Positions 16,162-24,973 of a stretch of DNA of 64,000 nt are shown here, one piece after another (positions within the stretch are counted from its first letter, which is position 1; each line of letters starts with the position of its first letter). Under the pieces are notes generated by a model. The model saw only the letters and a program-made list of their open reading frames with translations, did no database searches and was not told the DNA's origin. The position numbers and the translations under genes are program-made. The DNA is from Acidaminococcus massiliensis (GTDB lineage: Bacteria; Bacillota; Negativicutes; Acidaminococcales; Acidaminococcaceae), in NCBI RefSeq assembly GCF_900095825.1, contig NZ_LT608315.1, forward strand, positions 1,045,873-1,109,872. Direction: 5' to 3'.

Positions 16162-16249
16162 GGATGGGTGTCCGAGTGGTCGAAGGTGCTTGACTCGAAA
16201 TCAAGTGTACCGCAAGGTACCGAGGGTTCGAATCCCTCCCCATCCGCCA
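16162..16249 (+). tRNA. tRNA-Ser (anticodon CGA)
   Basis: Class II tRNA of 88 bases. Acceptor arm GGATGGG pairs with CCCATCC; discriminator G and encoded CCA follow. The anticodon loop CTCGAAA, flanked by CTTGA/TCAAG, gives CGA (reads UCG). A long variable arm GTACCGCAAGGTAC and TTCGAAT T-loop are present. Confidence 0.95.
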
Positions 16250-16254
16250 GCCAT

Positions 16255-16285
16255 GGGGCTGCTGCGCATGCAGCAGCCCCTTTTT
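16255..16285 (+). terminator. terminator after tRNA-Ser(CGA)
   Basis: GGGGCTGCTGC, four-base loop, GCAGCAGCCCC, then TTTTT. It lies six bases after the tRNA CCA. Confidence 0.92.
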
Positions 16286-16342
16286 ACTGTATAAAAACTG
16301 TGGAGGCTGCAGGCATGGCGGCCGCAAAGGAAGGAAAGAAGC

Positions 16343-17743
16343 ATGAAAACGTATCAACCCATTACCGGAGAAGCTCTGGCTGAACTGCGCAGCATTGTAG
16401 GAGAGAAGTATGTCTGGACCGATCCGGATCATCTGGAACAGTACAAAACCGATGAAGAAACCGATCCCCGGAAGTTCCATCTGCCGGAAGCAGTGGCGGC
16501 TCCCGGTTCTGCGGAAGAGATTTCCTCCATCTTGAAACTGGCCAACCGGGAACAGTTCCCGGTGACGCCCCGGAGCGGAGGTACCAGTGTATCCGATGGG
16601 GCCATTCCTGTGTGCGGAGGCCTGGTGCTCCTGATGGAACGGATGGACAAGATCCTGAAGGTGGATCCGGAGGGGATGTACCTGGTGGCCCAGGCTGGGG
16701 CCCGTACAGCAGCGGTCCAGCAGGCTGCCCGGGAACAGGGACTTTTTTATGCCGGGGATCCCTGCAGCGCTGACAGCTGCCTGATCGGAGGCAACCTGGC
16801 CACCAACGCCGGCGGTGACAAAGCCGTCCGTTACGGCACCACCCGGAACCAGGTCCACGCCATCGAAGTGGTGCTGCCCAATGGCCAGATCGCTCGTCTG
16901 GGCACCCGGAGCAAAAAGAATACCACCGGCTACTGCCTGGATCAGCTGGTGATCGGCAGCGAAGGTACCCTGGGCATCATCACGGAAGTGACCCTGAAGC
17001 TGTTGCCCCAGGCTCCCTATAAAGCCGATGTATTGGCTGTCTTCACCGACCAAGCCAAAGCCACAGGCATCGTTCCTGTACTGCTCCGGGAAGGACTGGA
17101 CCCCACCAGTGTGGAATTCATGGACAATGCCTTCGTCCGGGCTTCCAGTGATTATTCCCAGCTGGACCTGGGCCATTATGAGGATGGTTCCTATGTGATC
17201 TTGACCCTGGAATGCTTCGATGAAGATGAACTGGATAAGAAACTGCTCAAACTGGACGGACTATGCCGGAGCCATGGGGCGGCGGATGTATCCATGGCCG
17301 ACGACCGGGTATGGACCCTGCGGAAGAACTGCTTGGAATCTGCCCGGGTGCTGAGCAAGGTGATGACCAGTGACGATTTTGTGGTGCCCCTGGACAAAAT
17401 CGCCCAGGCCATAGACGAACTGTCTGCCGAAGCAAAAAAGTATCCCTTCCGGGTGTTTACCCTGGCCCATGCCGGGGATGGGAATCTCCACTTCGCCATC
17501 TTGAAGGGAGAACTGTCTGACCGGGAATGGGAAGAGGCTCTGGACGCCTTCCACGCAAAGGCCTATGGCTACATCTATGCCCTGGGCGGCAAGCTCAGCG
17601 GAGAACACGGCATCGGAGCCAAGAAAGTGAAGCAGCTGGCCCAATTGGCGGATCCGGGAGAGCTGTACATGATGGAAACCATCAAGCGGGCCCTGGATCC
17701 GCTGGATATCCTGAACCCGGGGAAGGTGCTGGAGGTGTTTTAA
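16343..17743 (+). CDS. FAD-linked oxidase, GlcD/D-lactate dehydrogenase family
   Basis: 466 residues. The N-terminal half is the FAD-binding PCMH domain (VTPRSGGTSVSDGAIP, GDPCSADSCLIGGNLATNAGG, GSEGTLGIITEVTL); the C-terminal half is the substrate domain with HAGDGNLHF and SGEHGIGAKK, whose histidines bind the alpha-hydroxy acid. Relatives oxidise glycolate, D-lactate or D-2-hydroxyglutarate; in anaerobes of this class such enzymes often pass electrons to EtfAB, which is not encoded here. Substrate undetermined. AAGGAAGG precedes the ATG. Single gene between a tRNA terminator and a bidirectional terminator. Confidence 0.88.
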   Translation: MKTYQPITGEALAELRSIVGEKYVWTDPDHLEQYKTDEETDPRKFHLPEAVAAPGSAEEISSILKLANREQFPVTPRSGGTSVSDGAIPVCGGLVLLMERMDKILKVDPEGMYLVAQAGARTAAVQQAAREQGLFYAGDPCSADSCLIGGNLATNAGGDKAVRYGTTRNQVHAIEVVLPNGQIARLGTRSKKNTTGYCLDQLVIGSEGTLGIITEVTLKLLPQAPYKADVLAVFTDQAKATGIVPVLLREGLDPTSVEFMDNAFVRASSDYSQLDLGHYEDGSYVILTLECFDEDELDKKLLKLDGLCRSHGAADVSMADDRVWTLRKNCLESARVLSKVMTSDDFVVPLDKIAQAIDELSAEAKKYPFRVFTLAHAGDGNLHFAILKGELSDREWEEALDAFHAKAYGYIYALGGKLSGEHGIGAKKVKQLAQLADPGELYMMETIKRALDPLDILNPGKVLEVF

Positions 17744-17771
17744 GGGCCTGCTTGTGTGCAGGGAAGCAATC

Positions 17772-17785
17772 GTTGACCGTTGACA
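17772..17785 (+). repeat. heptamer array C, GTTGACN x2
   Basis: Two tandem copies of GTTGACN between the oxidase stop and its terminator, the same unit as in arrays A and D. Confidence 0.6.
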
Positions 17786-17822
17786 AAAAAGAGCCGCCGC
17801 CCAAAGGGCGACAGCTCTTTTT
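17785..17822. terminator. bidirectional terminator (oxidase gene / SRP RNA)
   Basis: AAAAAGAGC (17786-17794) pairs with GCTCTTTTT (17814-17822) with an inner CGCCC/GGGCG stem. U tracts exist in both directions, serving the plus-strand oxidase gene and the minus-strand SRP RNA. Confidence 0.88.
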
Positions 17823-17833
17823 CCTTTATTTTC

Positions 17834-17958
17834 CCGGCGGGCTGCAAGGGCAGGCACCCCTGCGGCACATGGGGGTATCCGCTTATTGCTGCTTCCTTCC
17901 GGACCTGACAAGGTTCACGGGCCTCCATTGCGCAGGACCCACTCTTGCAGTCCGCCGG
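17834..17958 (-). ncRNA. ffs: signal recognition particle RNA (4.5S-like, ffs)
   Basis: Read on the minus strand, the region contains the universally conserved SRP helix 8 sequence GTCAGGTCCGGAAGGAAGC with the GGAA tetraloop, bounded by long complementary ends (CCGCCGGACTGCA against TGCAGCCCGCCGG). It binds Ffh for membrane-protein targeting. Ends are inferred from the terminal stem. A terminator follows at 17822-17785. Confidence 0.93.
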
Positions 17959-17984
17959 AAAAATAAAAGCCGCACAACGCGGCT
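17959..17984 (-). terminator. terminator of tRNA-Ser(GGA)
   Basis: On the minus strand AGCCGC, five-base loop, GCGGCT, then TTTATTTTT. It separates the tRNA from the SRP RNA, implying separate initiation or read-through for the latter; no clear SRP promoter was found in the gap. Confidence 0.75.
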
Positions 17985-17996
17985 GATTGGATAAAA

Positions 17997-18087
17997 TGGC
18001 GGAGAGTGAGGGATTCGAACCCTCGATACGGTTATCCCGTATACACGCTTTCCAGGCGTGCTCCTTCAACCACTCGGACAACTCTCC
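17997..18087 (-). tRNA. tRNA-Ser (anticodon GGA)
   Basis: Class II tRNA of 91 bases on the minus strand. Acceptor GGAGAGT pairs with ACTCTCC; discriminator G and encoded CCA end at 17997. Anticodon arm CACGC-CTGGAAA-GCGTG gives GGA (reads UCC/UCU). Long variable arm and TTCGAAT T-loop are present. Confidence 0.95.
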
Positions 18088-18152
18088 AGGTTGAATTGCT
18101 GATGTACAGCTATTCAGTTTGTACAGCCGTCTGAACGACAACCGCGAGTAAC

Positions 18153-18181
18153 AGTATATCGAATTTACAATCTGTTGTCAA
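18153..18181 (-). promoter_or_regulatory. promoter of tRNA-Ser(GGA)
   Basis: Minus strand TTGACA (18181-18176), 17 bases, TATACT (18158-18153). It lies about 65 bases upstream of the tRNA. Confidence 0.8.
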
Positions 18182-18211
18182 GATGTTTTTTGAGAGATTT
18201 TCAGAATCTAG

Positions 18212-18241
18212 TTGAAGTCCCAGCCAAAAACAAGGTATAAT
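18212..18241 (+). promoter_or_regulatory. promoter of the dnaX operon
   Basis: TTGAAG (18212-18217), 18 bases, TATAAT (18236-18241), about 30 bases before the dnaX start and divergent from the tRNA promoter. Confidence 0.75.
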
Positions 18242-18273
18242 AGCAAAGGATCAAAACAGAAAGGATGGGAAAG

Positions 18274-20259
18274 ATGGCTTACGTTGCATTATACCGTACC
18301 TGGCGTCCCCAGGATTTCGATGATCTGGTGGGACAGGCTCCCATCAAGAAAGCCCTGACCAATGCCCTGGAAACAGGGAGGATTTCCCATGCTTATCTGT
18401 TTGCCGGCCCGCGGGGCACCGGAAAGACCAGTACGGCGCGGATCCTGGCCAAAGCCCTCAACTGTGCAGAGGGGCCCACGCCCCATCCCTGCAACCATTG
18501 TGAGAACTGTCGGGAAATCACGGAGGGGACATCAGGGGACGTGATCGAAATCGATGCGGCCTCCAACCGGGGCATCGATGAAATCCGGAAGATCCGGGAA
18601 CAGGTCTATTTTGCACCGGTTTCCAGCCGGTATAAAGTCTATATCATCGATGAAGTCCATATGATCACCACCGATGCGTTCAACGCCCTGCTGAAGACCC
18701 TGGAAGAGCCGCCGGAACATGTGGTGTTCATCCTGGCTACCACGGAACCCCAGAAGATCCTCAATACCATCCTGTCCCGCTGCCAGCGGTTCGATTTCCG
18801 CCGGGCCACGGTGGATGAGATTGCGACCCATCTGGCAAAAGTGGCCGAGGGCAGCCATATCCAGGCGGAACCGGAAGCCCTGCGCCTGATGGCCATCCAG
18901 GCGGATGGGGGCCTGCGGGATGCCCTGAGCCTTTTGGATCAGTGCAGCATCATGGCGGACAAGGTGACGGAAGAGACCGTCCGCCAGGTCCTAGGCCTGG
19001 TGGGACGGGAAAAGCTCCGGGAATTGGTCGTCCAGATTGGGCAGAAAGACCTGTCCGGTGCCCTGGATACCCTGGGACAGCTGCTGGAACAGGGAAAGGA
19101 AATGGAGCAGATCCTGGGAGAAATGATGGAGTACTTCCGAGCGCTGCTGCTGTTCCAGGCAGACCGGGAATACCAGGAAATCTATCTGACGGATACCCGG
19201 GAAGCCTTGGAACAGACGGCGTCTCTTTTTACTTCCAGCCAAATCATCGCTGCTGTGGAGCGGCTCCATGAAGCCGTGAAAGAAAGCAAGTATTCCCTGC
19301 GGAAAAAGATCGTGGGAGAACTGTGTCTGTTCGATCTGTGTCAGAATCGAGGAAATACCGAAGCAGCTCTCCTGGCTCGGATCGACAGCCTGGAAAAACA
19401 GGTGGCGGCTTTGGAACAGGGAGGGCTTCCAGCGGCGCCGGCAGTCCGTCAGGCTGTCCCCGTCCAATCCGCTCCGGCTCCTATGGCCGTCCAGTCGGCG
19501 CCAGCAGCACGCTCTGCTTCTCCGGTTCGCCGGGAACCTGTCCCGGCTGCTGCGCAGCAGTCCAAGGATCCACGGGCTGCCTTTGCCCGGATGGCGGCTG
19601 CAGTCCGAAAGGAAGAAAAAAGGCCCAGCCAGCCGGCTGCTCCGGCGGCAGGGGTTCCGGCTTCCCGCCCGGCTCCGGCCTCCCGCCCCGGACTGGCAGC
19701 CGCCGGACCCGCTGTTGGCCAGGGACCCTGCTTCGACGGCAGCGGCCGGGCTTTGGGAGAACAGCTCTGGCAGAAGGTGCTCCAGGGGCTGAAACGGCGG
19801 CGGAAACGGACTTTCCTGGTCTATGCGGAAATGGCTCGGGTGGCCGACTGCCAGGATCGGGAACTGCTCCTGGCGGTCAATTCTTCCTTTGAAAAGGAAA
19901 AATTGGAGGAACCGGCATTCAAGACCCTGATCCAGGACATCTTGAAAGAAACCACGGGAGAGGCTGTCCGGCTCCAGGTAGTCCAGCAGGAAGGAGAAAT
20001 CACCCTGCACAAACTCCGGGCACCGGCCCCTGCTCCGGCGGAACCCGCGCCGGTACCGCCGGACCCGTCGGCAAAAGACATCCCGCTGCCGGACGAACCG
20101 CCGGCTGATGCGGCACCTTCTCTGCCTTCGGGCAGGCAGGAACCTCAGCCGGCAGCAGCTGCAGCAAATCCCGCCCCAGAACCAGTGAAACAGGGAGAAC
20201 TCCCGGAAGGTGTGAAAAAAGCCATGCAGGTCTTCGGCGGTGAAGTGTATAAAGAATAA
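18274..20259 (+). CDS. dnaX: DNA polymerase III subunit gamma/tau
   Basis: 661 residues. The N-terminal clamp-loader ATPase has Walker A GPRGTGKTS, a four-cysteine zinc module (CAEGPTPHPC, then CNHC, ENC), the DEVH Walker B, and the SRC sensor (LSRCQRFDF). After domain III a Pro/Ala-rich linker covers about residues 390-480, then a tau-type C-terminal region. MAYVALYRTWRP is the normal family start, so 18274 is preferred over ATG 18265, which lies on the ribosome site. First gene of dnaX-ybaB-recR-bofA, the classic Firmicute order. Confidence 0.95.
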   Translation: MAYVALYRTWRPQDFDDLVGQAPIKKALTNALETGRISHAYLFAGPRGTGKTSTARILAKALNCAEGPTPHPCNHCENCREITEGTSGDVIEIDAASNRGIDEIRKIREQVYFAPVSSRYKVYIIDEVHMITTDAFNALLKTLEEPPEHVVFILATTEPQKILNTILSRCQRFDFRRATVDEIATHLAKVAEGSHIQAEPEALRLMAIQADGGLRDALSLLDQCSIMADKVTEETVRQVLGLVGREKLRELVVQIGQKDLSGALDTLGQLLEQGKEMEQILGEMMEYFRALLLFQADREYQEIYLTDTREALEQTASLFTSSQIIAAVERLHEAVKESKYSLRKKIVGELCLFDLCQNRGNTEAALLARIDSLEKQVAALEQGGLPAAPAVRQAVPVQSAPAPMAVQSAPAARSASPVRREPVPAAAQQSKDPRAAFARMAAAVRKEEKRPSQPAAPAAGVPASRPAPASRPGLAAAGPAVGQGPCFDGSGRALGEQLWQKVLQGLKRRRKRTFLVYAEMARVADCQDRELLLAVNSSFEKEKLEEPAFKTLIQDILKETTGEAVRLQVVQQEGEITLHKLRAPAPAPAEPAPVPPDPSAKDIPLPDEPPADAAPSLPSGRQEPQPAAAAANPAPEPVKQGELPEGVKKAMQVFGGEVYKE

Positions 20260-20295
20260 AGAAAAATCCTTTTGAGGATATGAGGAGGAAACAGA

Positions 20296-20628
20296 ATGTT
20301 CAAAGGTGGAATGGCAATGAACGGCATGCAGGGCATGCTGAAAAAAGTCCAGAAAATGCAGAGTGAGATGACGAAACTCCAGGAAGAACTGAAGGAACGG
20401 GAAGTGGAAGGCACTGCCGGCGGAGAAGCCGTCAAAGCTGTGGTCAACGGTAACAAGAACCTGGTCAGCCTGACCCTTTCTCCGGATGCGGTGGACCCGG
20501 AAGATGTGGAAATGCTCCAGGATCTGATTGTCACGGCCGTGAACGATGCTATGAAAAAAGTAGATGAAATGACGGAAAAAGAACTGGGCAAAGTCACTGG
20601 CGGCTTGAAACTGCCCGGGATGTTCTAA
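20296..20628 (+). CDS. YbaB/EbfC family nucleoid-associated protein
   Basis: 110 residues: a Met- and Gln-rich N-terminus (GMAMNGMQGMLKKVQKMQ), a helix, then the beta-hairpin VEGTAGGEAVKAVVNG and the C-terminal VTGGLKLPGMF typical of the family. It binds DNA as a dimer. GAGGAGG stands before the ATG. Between dnaX and recR as in most bacteria. Confidence 0.93.
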   Translation: MFKGGMAMNGMQGMLKKVQKMQSEMTKLQEELKEREVEGTAGGEAVKAVVNGNKNLVSLTLSPDAVDPEDVEMLQDLIVTAVNDAMKKVDEMTEKELGKVTGGLKLPGMF

Positions 20629-20643
20629 GGAGCGGTCCCAGGC

Positions 20644-21240
20644 ATGCGGATGGTAAAACCTCTGGCGCGGCTCCACGAACTGCTGCGGAAACTGCCGGGG
20701 ATCGGTTCCAAATCGGCTCTCCGTCTGGCCTACCATGTGCTGGATATGAAACGGGAAGATGTGGAGGCGCTGGCCAATGCCCTGCTGGATGTGAAGGATC
20801 ATGTCCATCTCTGCCGCCAGTGCTTCGATCTATGCGAAGGGGACCTGTGCGAAATCTGCCAGGACAAGGAACGGGACCGGAGCCTAGTGTGCGTAGTGGA
20901 ACAGCCTCAGGACGTGGCTGCCATGGAACGGACCCGGGGCTATCAGGGACTGTACCATGTGCTCCACGGCGTCCTGTCTCCCCTGGACGGTGTGGGACCG
21001 GATCAGCTGAAGATCCGGGAACTGCTGCTCCGGCTCCAGAAGGGAGATGTGCAGGAAGTCATCATCGCTACCAATTCAGATGTGGAAGGAGAAGCTACGG
21101 CCAATTATCTGGCTGGACTGATCCGTCCCACAGGGATCAAGGTGAGCCGGATCGCCCATGGGCTTCCGGTGGGCGGTGATTTGGAATATGCCGATGAACT
21201 GACCCTGTACAAGGCCCTGGAGAACCGGCGGGAAATCTGA
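20644..21240 (+). CDS. recR: recombination mediator RecR
   Basis: 198 residues, standard length. HhH region LLRKLPGIGSKSALRLAYH, a four-Cys zinc finger (CRQCFDLCEGDLC), and the Toprim domain (VVEQPQDVAAME, LHGVLSPLDGVGPDQL, ATNSDVEGEATANYL). It works with RecO/RecF in loading RecA. AAGGAG is 11 bases before the ATG; overlap-free 15-base gap after ybaB indicates one transcript. Confidence 0.95.
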   Translation: MRMVKPLARLHELLRKLPGIGSKSALRLAYHVLDMKREDVEALANALLDVKDHVHLCRQCFDLCEGDLCEICQDKERDRSLVCVVEQPQDVAAMERTRGYQGLYHVLHGVLSPLDGVGPDQLKIRELLLRLQKGDVQEVIIATNSDVEGEATANYLAGLIRPTGIKVSRIAHGLPVGGDLEYADELTLYKALENRREI

Positions 21241-21308
21241 CACTTCCGGAGAAACGGGCTTCTCTCCGGGCAGCAAAACGGGAAATTCTGGAAAGGCGGT
21301 CGAATATC

Positions 21309-21554
21309 ATGGAAATATGGCTGGTAGGAGGGGCAGCGCTGGTTGTCCTGTTCCTGGTCATCAATATGTTCTCCCTGTCTCTGAAACTGTTGTGGAACGG
21401 CATCTGCGGGGTGGTCCTGTTGTGGCTGTTCAACCTGCTGGGAGGAATCTTCGGCGTCACGATCCCCATCCATTTTATCTCCGCCCTGGTGGCCGGTTTC
21501 TTTGGCGTCCCCGGGGTGGTGCTGATGTTGCTCTACCAGCTGATGGGGCACTGA
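21309..21554 (+). CDS. bofA: BofA-like membrane protein (pro-sigma-K processing inhibitor family)
   Basis: 81 residues, almost entirely hydrophobic with two or three membrane segments. The pattern LKLLWNGICGVVLLWLFNLLGG followed by IPIHFISALVAGFFGVPGV, and its place right after recR, identify BofA. In Bacillus it restrains the SpoIVFB protease during sporulation; no sporulation genes are otherwise evident here, so it is either a remnant or has another membrane role. Confidence 0.85.
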   Translation: MEIWLVGGAALVVLFLVINMFSLSLKLLWNGICGVVLLWLFNLLGGIFGVTIPIHFISALVAGFFGVPGVVLMLLYQLMGH

Positions 21555-21555
21555 A

Positions 21556-21954
21556 ATGCTGCAAAAATCAAAGAATGAAAAGATCCGTGTCCTCTGTTAT
21601 CTCTGCATCGGGGGCACGGCTGCTTTGTTTGAGTGGGGACTGGTCTATCTGTTCAACCGCTGCTGGGGATGGAACTATCTCCTGGCAACGGCAGCGGCTT
21701 ATCTCTGCTCTACGGTATGCCACTACGTGGCTACGAATATCTGGGTTTTCACCAGCGGTGTGCGGTACAGCAAAAGCAAGGAATTTTCCTTGGTCCTGGT
21801 GGTTTCTACCCTGGGGCTCCTGTTCAACGTACTGCTGATGCGGATCTTTGTCGGGGGGCTGGGCTTCCCGGTGATGGAATCAAAGGTGGCAGCTTCTGCG
21901 CTGGTGACCATTTGGAATTATTTTTCCAGGAAGCAATGGATTTATGCCAAGTAA
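21556..21954 (+). CDS. GtrA-like family membrane protein
   Basis: 132 residues with four membrane segments in the GtrA arrangement (YLCIGGTAALFEWGLVYLF, later WNYFSRKQWIYAK, the family C-terminal motif). GtrA proteins are thought to move or present lipid-linked sugars. It begins one base after the bofA stop and precedes a lipid kinase gene, suggesting coupling. No strong ribosome site is visible, consistent with translational coupling. Confidence 0.82.
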   Translation: MLQKSKNEKIRVLCYLCIGGTAALFEWGLVYLFNRCWGWNYLLATAAAYLCSTVCHYVATNIWVFTSGVRYSKSKEFSLVLVVSTLGLLFNVLLMRIFVGGLGFPVMESKVAASALVTIWNYFSRKQWIYAK

Positions 21955-21976
21955 AAGGAAATCATAGGAGATCATC

Positions 21977-22921
21977 ATGCTGCGTCATAAAGTAGACATC
22001 AACGCTTTCCAAAAGGTCCTCCTGGTCCACAACCGCAATTCCGGAAAGCAAAATTTTTTCAATGGGATTCATAACAACGTGGAAAGCATCGCCCGGCAGC
22101 TCATGCGGCTGTACGGAGCAGAACGCTTCCAGTACGTGACGGTGGGGACTTTTGCGGAGACCCAGGCGGTGGGGGAAAAAATCTGTGCAGAAAAGATCCA
22201 GTGGGTCATCGTGGCTGGCGGGGATGGGACCCTGCGGGCCCTGGTGGAAGAATGTGTGGACCAGGATTACTGGCCCTATGTGAGCATCTATCCGGCAGGC
22301 ACGGTGAATCTGGTGGCCAAGGAACTGATGCAGAAAACCGATGTCCACAACTGGATGTATCGGGTTTCCAAAGGCGTCACCACGCCGGTCTGCCTGGGCC
22401 GGGCCAACGACCGGATCTTCCTGACAGTGGCCGGGATCGGGGTGGATTCCATGGTGGTGCAGCAGGTGACCCCCAAAGAGAAAAAGTACCTTTCCACCCT
22501 GGCCTATGTGCGCCAGAGCGGACGGGTATTGGGGAACGAGATGCTTCTCCACAATTGGAAATACCGGTTCCAGGTGATGATCAACGGAGATGGGGTCTGG
22601 CATCAGGCCAGTTCTGTCATCGTGACCAAGAGCCGGTATTATGCTGGACGTTTTTCCCTGGTCAACGGCGGGTCCCTGTCCAATCCCACCATGCATGTCT
22701 GTCTCTTCACCAAGGGAAGATGTGTGGATTTCCTTCGGTATACGGCTCTGATTGCGGCGGATATGCTGACCCTGGACAAAAGCGTGGAAATCTATCCGGC
22801 CCAGCAGGTGGATATCCGCTGCAATGTGAAAAAATTTGCGGCAGAACTGGACGGGGATGCGGTGGTCAATTCGCCTCTGTCCCTGGTGCTGCTGCCCAAA
22901 TCCTTAGAATTCATTTCCTGA
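21977..22921 (+). CDS. diacylglycerol/sphingosine kinase-family lipid kinase
   Basis: 314 residues with the DAGK catalytic domain: LLVHNRNSGKQ near the start, VIVAGGDGTLRALVEE (nucleotide-binding GGDGT) near residue 80, YPAGTVNLVAKEL, and the C-terminal beta-domain. YegS/DgkB relatives phosphorylate lipids such as diacylglycerol or phosphatidylglycerol. AGGAGATC precedes the ATG. It lies in a run of membrane/lipid genes with GtrA and a sulfatase-fold transferase, which fits a role in glycolipid or envelope polymer metabolism; substrate unknown. Confidence 0.85.
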   Translation: MLRHKVDINAFQKVLLVHNRNSGKQNFFNGIHNNVESIARQLMRLYGAERFQYVTVGTFAETQAVGEKICAEKIQWVIVAGGDGTLRALVEECVDQDYWPYVSIYPAGTVNLVAKELMQKTDVHNWMYRVSKGVTTPVCLGRANDRIFLTVAGIGVDSMVVQQVTPKEKKYLSTLAYVRQSGRVLGNEMLLHNWKYRFQVMINGDGVWHQASSVIVTKSRYYAGRFSLVNGGSLSNPTMHVCLFTKGRCVDFLRYTALIAADMLTLDKSVEIYPAQQVDIRCNVKKFAAELDGDAVVNSPLSLVLLPKSLEFIS

Positions 22922-22931
22922 GAGGCTGCTT

Positions 22932-24962
22932 GTGAAGAAGAAAGTGATTTACGGAGTGATCCTGCTCCTGTGTTTTGCAGCGGAAGCCTATTACCGCTGG
23001 AATTTTTTGAAAGAGATCGTGCCCTTTCCCTGGGCTGAATTCTGGTACCATACCCTGAACTATTTCTGCCGGGACCTGCTCCTTTCCTGGGTGGTCCTTT
23101 TCCTGTACGCCCAGCGGCGGCGCATCCGGGACCGGGTGGAACGGTATTTCCCCGTGGTGGTCACAGGGGTCCTGTATCTGGCGGATGCCCTGTTCATGGT
23201 GTCCTACCTGGAGCTGGATCCAGGCTTTATGACGGCTCTTTCGGTACTGGCCGGGCTCTTCAACAACATCGTGCTGGTGCTCCTGGCAGCCATGTGCTAC
23301 CACCACTGGCCCAACCGGATCCTGAAGGCTGTCTATTTCCTGGTCTATTATGTGACCTGTATCCTGATCCTGGGGGATGGGATCTATTTCTGGAACACCT
23401 CTATGCATGTGGAAAGTGTCCTGTTCGACAACTTGAACATCTATGCTGCCAAGGGAATCTTCAGTACCACGGAAAACTGGCAGCTGGGCCTGATTGGCGC
23501 CGTGCTGCTAGCCTTCATCCCTCTGTTCCGGGTCAGCCGTCCCCGGCGGCATAAACCCAATCTGCCTTGGTCCCTGCTCTGTGTGGTGATCTTGGCTATG
23601 GGGCTCAATGGGGCGTATCTGTTGCTGGCGGAGGGTGTCTACCATGCGGCGGACAATGTAAGCGGGCTGGATATCGAAGTAGATATGGAAAAGAGCCGGA
23701 AGCCCACCCGGGCCATGGTGGCTTATCCCATCAATGTGAACTTTTTCCAAAAAGCCTTCTTCAAGACGGATAAGGTGGTCCATGATCCCTGGAAATACCA
23801 GGAACGGACTTTGACGGAGCAGGACCAGGCAGCTCTGACAGAATTGGGGATTTTGCCCAAATCCCAGGCTGTTCCCCGGAAACGGCCGGCCTATGACCGG
23901 GTGGTGATGCTGATCCTGGAAAGTGTCCATCGGGATTATCTCCATCACTACAATCCCAATATCCCTGCGGATGCCACTCCTTATCTGGATTCCCTGCTCC
24001 AGAAATATCCCCGGATCGATCATTACTATTCCTCCGCTGTGCCTACCACCCAGGGGCTCAATGCCACCTTCCGGTCCCAACTGATCTATGACAAGGATCT
24101 GCCGGGAGACAAACAGCCTTCCCTCTTCCGGAGCCTGCAGCAGGCCGGTTATGAAGGCTATTTCATCAATGCTTCCAGCCGCTACTATGCCAATGAATAC
24201 CGGGAATATCCGGCCCAATTCGGCATGGAGCACTACCTGGCCAAAGAAGATCTGGGGAACATGGGCTATAAGGGAGCCAGCGGCTGGGGATTCCACAACG
24301 ATGTGATGTATGATGTGGCCCTGAAGACCCTGGCAGAACACCGGGACCGGAAACTGTTCCTGGTGTGCAAGACCTTGGATATGCACCAGCCCTATCCCTA
24401 TTACGGCTATACTTATGCGGAGATGCCGGAAGATGTCCGGGACAACGGTACGGCCACTGTCTGCGGCATGTACTGGGTGGATAAGACCATCCAGCATTTC
24501 TTCGAAGAAGCCTCGAGACAGGGGCTCATGGACGATCGGACCCTGTTCATCGTGACAGCGGACCACAATCCCCATTCCGGCGGGGAATACAAGACCCTGG
24601 TGCGCAATCCCCAGGATAAACAGAGCGTGGCACCCATCCCGGTCATCTTCATTTCGAAGAATCTGGCTCCGCTGGCAGAACTGGATGAGACCACTTACGC
24701 CAGCCAGGAGGATTTGGCGCCTACCCTGCTAACCCTGCTGGGACAGCCGGTGCCTCCGGAATTCTTGGGACGGGACCTGCTCCAGCCGGTACCCCATCCT
24801 TACGCCCTGGGGTATTTTGGGGGCAAGGCCTATTATTATTCCGCCGACCGGAACTTCGTAGCTACCCTGGATGAAGAGAAACCGGATACGGAAGAAAAAG
24901 ATGCCCTGGCCAACTACATCATGTACGGCTATGTGAAGAGGCATATTGAGTTTATGAAGTAG
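22932..24962 (+). CDS. membrane sulfatase-fold transferase (LTA synthase / phosphoethanolamine transferase-like)
   Basis: 676 residues: about five N-terminal transmembrane segments (to residue 225) then an extracytoplasmic alkaline-phosphatase-fold domain. Motifs: VVMLILESVHRDY (metal-binding Glu), SAVPTTQGLNATF with the likely Thr nucleophile, HQPYPYYGYTY, and TADHNPHSGG (metal-binding Asp-His). Such enzymes move phosphoglycerol or phosphoethanolamine onto glycolipids, LPS or proteins. Starts at GTG 22932 ten bases after the lipid-kinase stop. The lipid kinase could recycle the diacylglycerol this type of reaction releases, as in Gram-positive LTA synthesis, though that is inference. Confidence 0.78.
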   Translation: MKKKVIYGVILLLCFAAEAYYRWNFLKEIVPFPWAEFWYHTLNYFCRDLLLSWVVLFLYAQRRRIRDRVERYFPVVVTGVLYLADALFMVSYLELDPGFMTALSVLAGLFNNIVLVLLAAMCYHHWPNRILKAVYFLVYYVTCILILGDGIYFWNTSMHVESVLFDNLNIYAAKGIFSTTENWQLGLIGAVLLAFIPLFRVSRPRRHKPNLPWSLLCVVILAMGLNGAYLLLAEGVYHAADNVSGLDIEVDMEKSRKPTRAMVAYPINVNFFQKAFFKTDKVVHDPWKYQERTLTEQDQAALTELGILPKSQAVPRKRPAYDRVVMLILESVHRDYLHHYNPNIPADATPYLDSLLQKYPRIDHYYSSAVPTTQGLNATFRSQLIYDKDLPGDKQPSLFRSLQQAGYEGYFINASSRYYANEYREYPAQFGMEHYLAKEDLGNMGYKGASGWGFHNDVMYDVALKTLAEHRDRKLFLVCKTLDMHQPYPYYGYTYAEMPEDVRDNGTATVCGMYWVDKTIQHFFEEASRQGLMDDRTLFIVTADHNPHSGGEYKTLVRNPQDKQSVAPIPVIFISKNLAPLAELDETTYASQEDLAPTLLTLLGQPVPPEFLGRDLLQPVPHPYALGYFGGKAYYYSADRNFVATLDEEKPDTEEKDALANYIMYGYVKRHIEFMK

Positions 24963-24973
24963 GAGTTGATTGG

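Noticed and set aside
19610-19625. Programmed frameshift in dnaX at an A6G run making a short gamma form
   Set aside because: The zero-frame codons are GAA AAA AGG, not the A-AAA-AAG slip heptamer, and both other frames stay open for some distance, so no early stop supports a short product.
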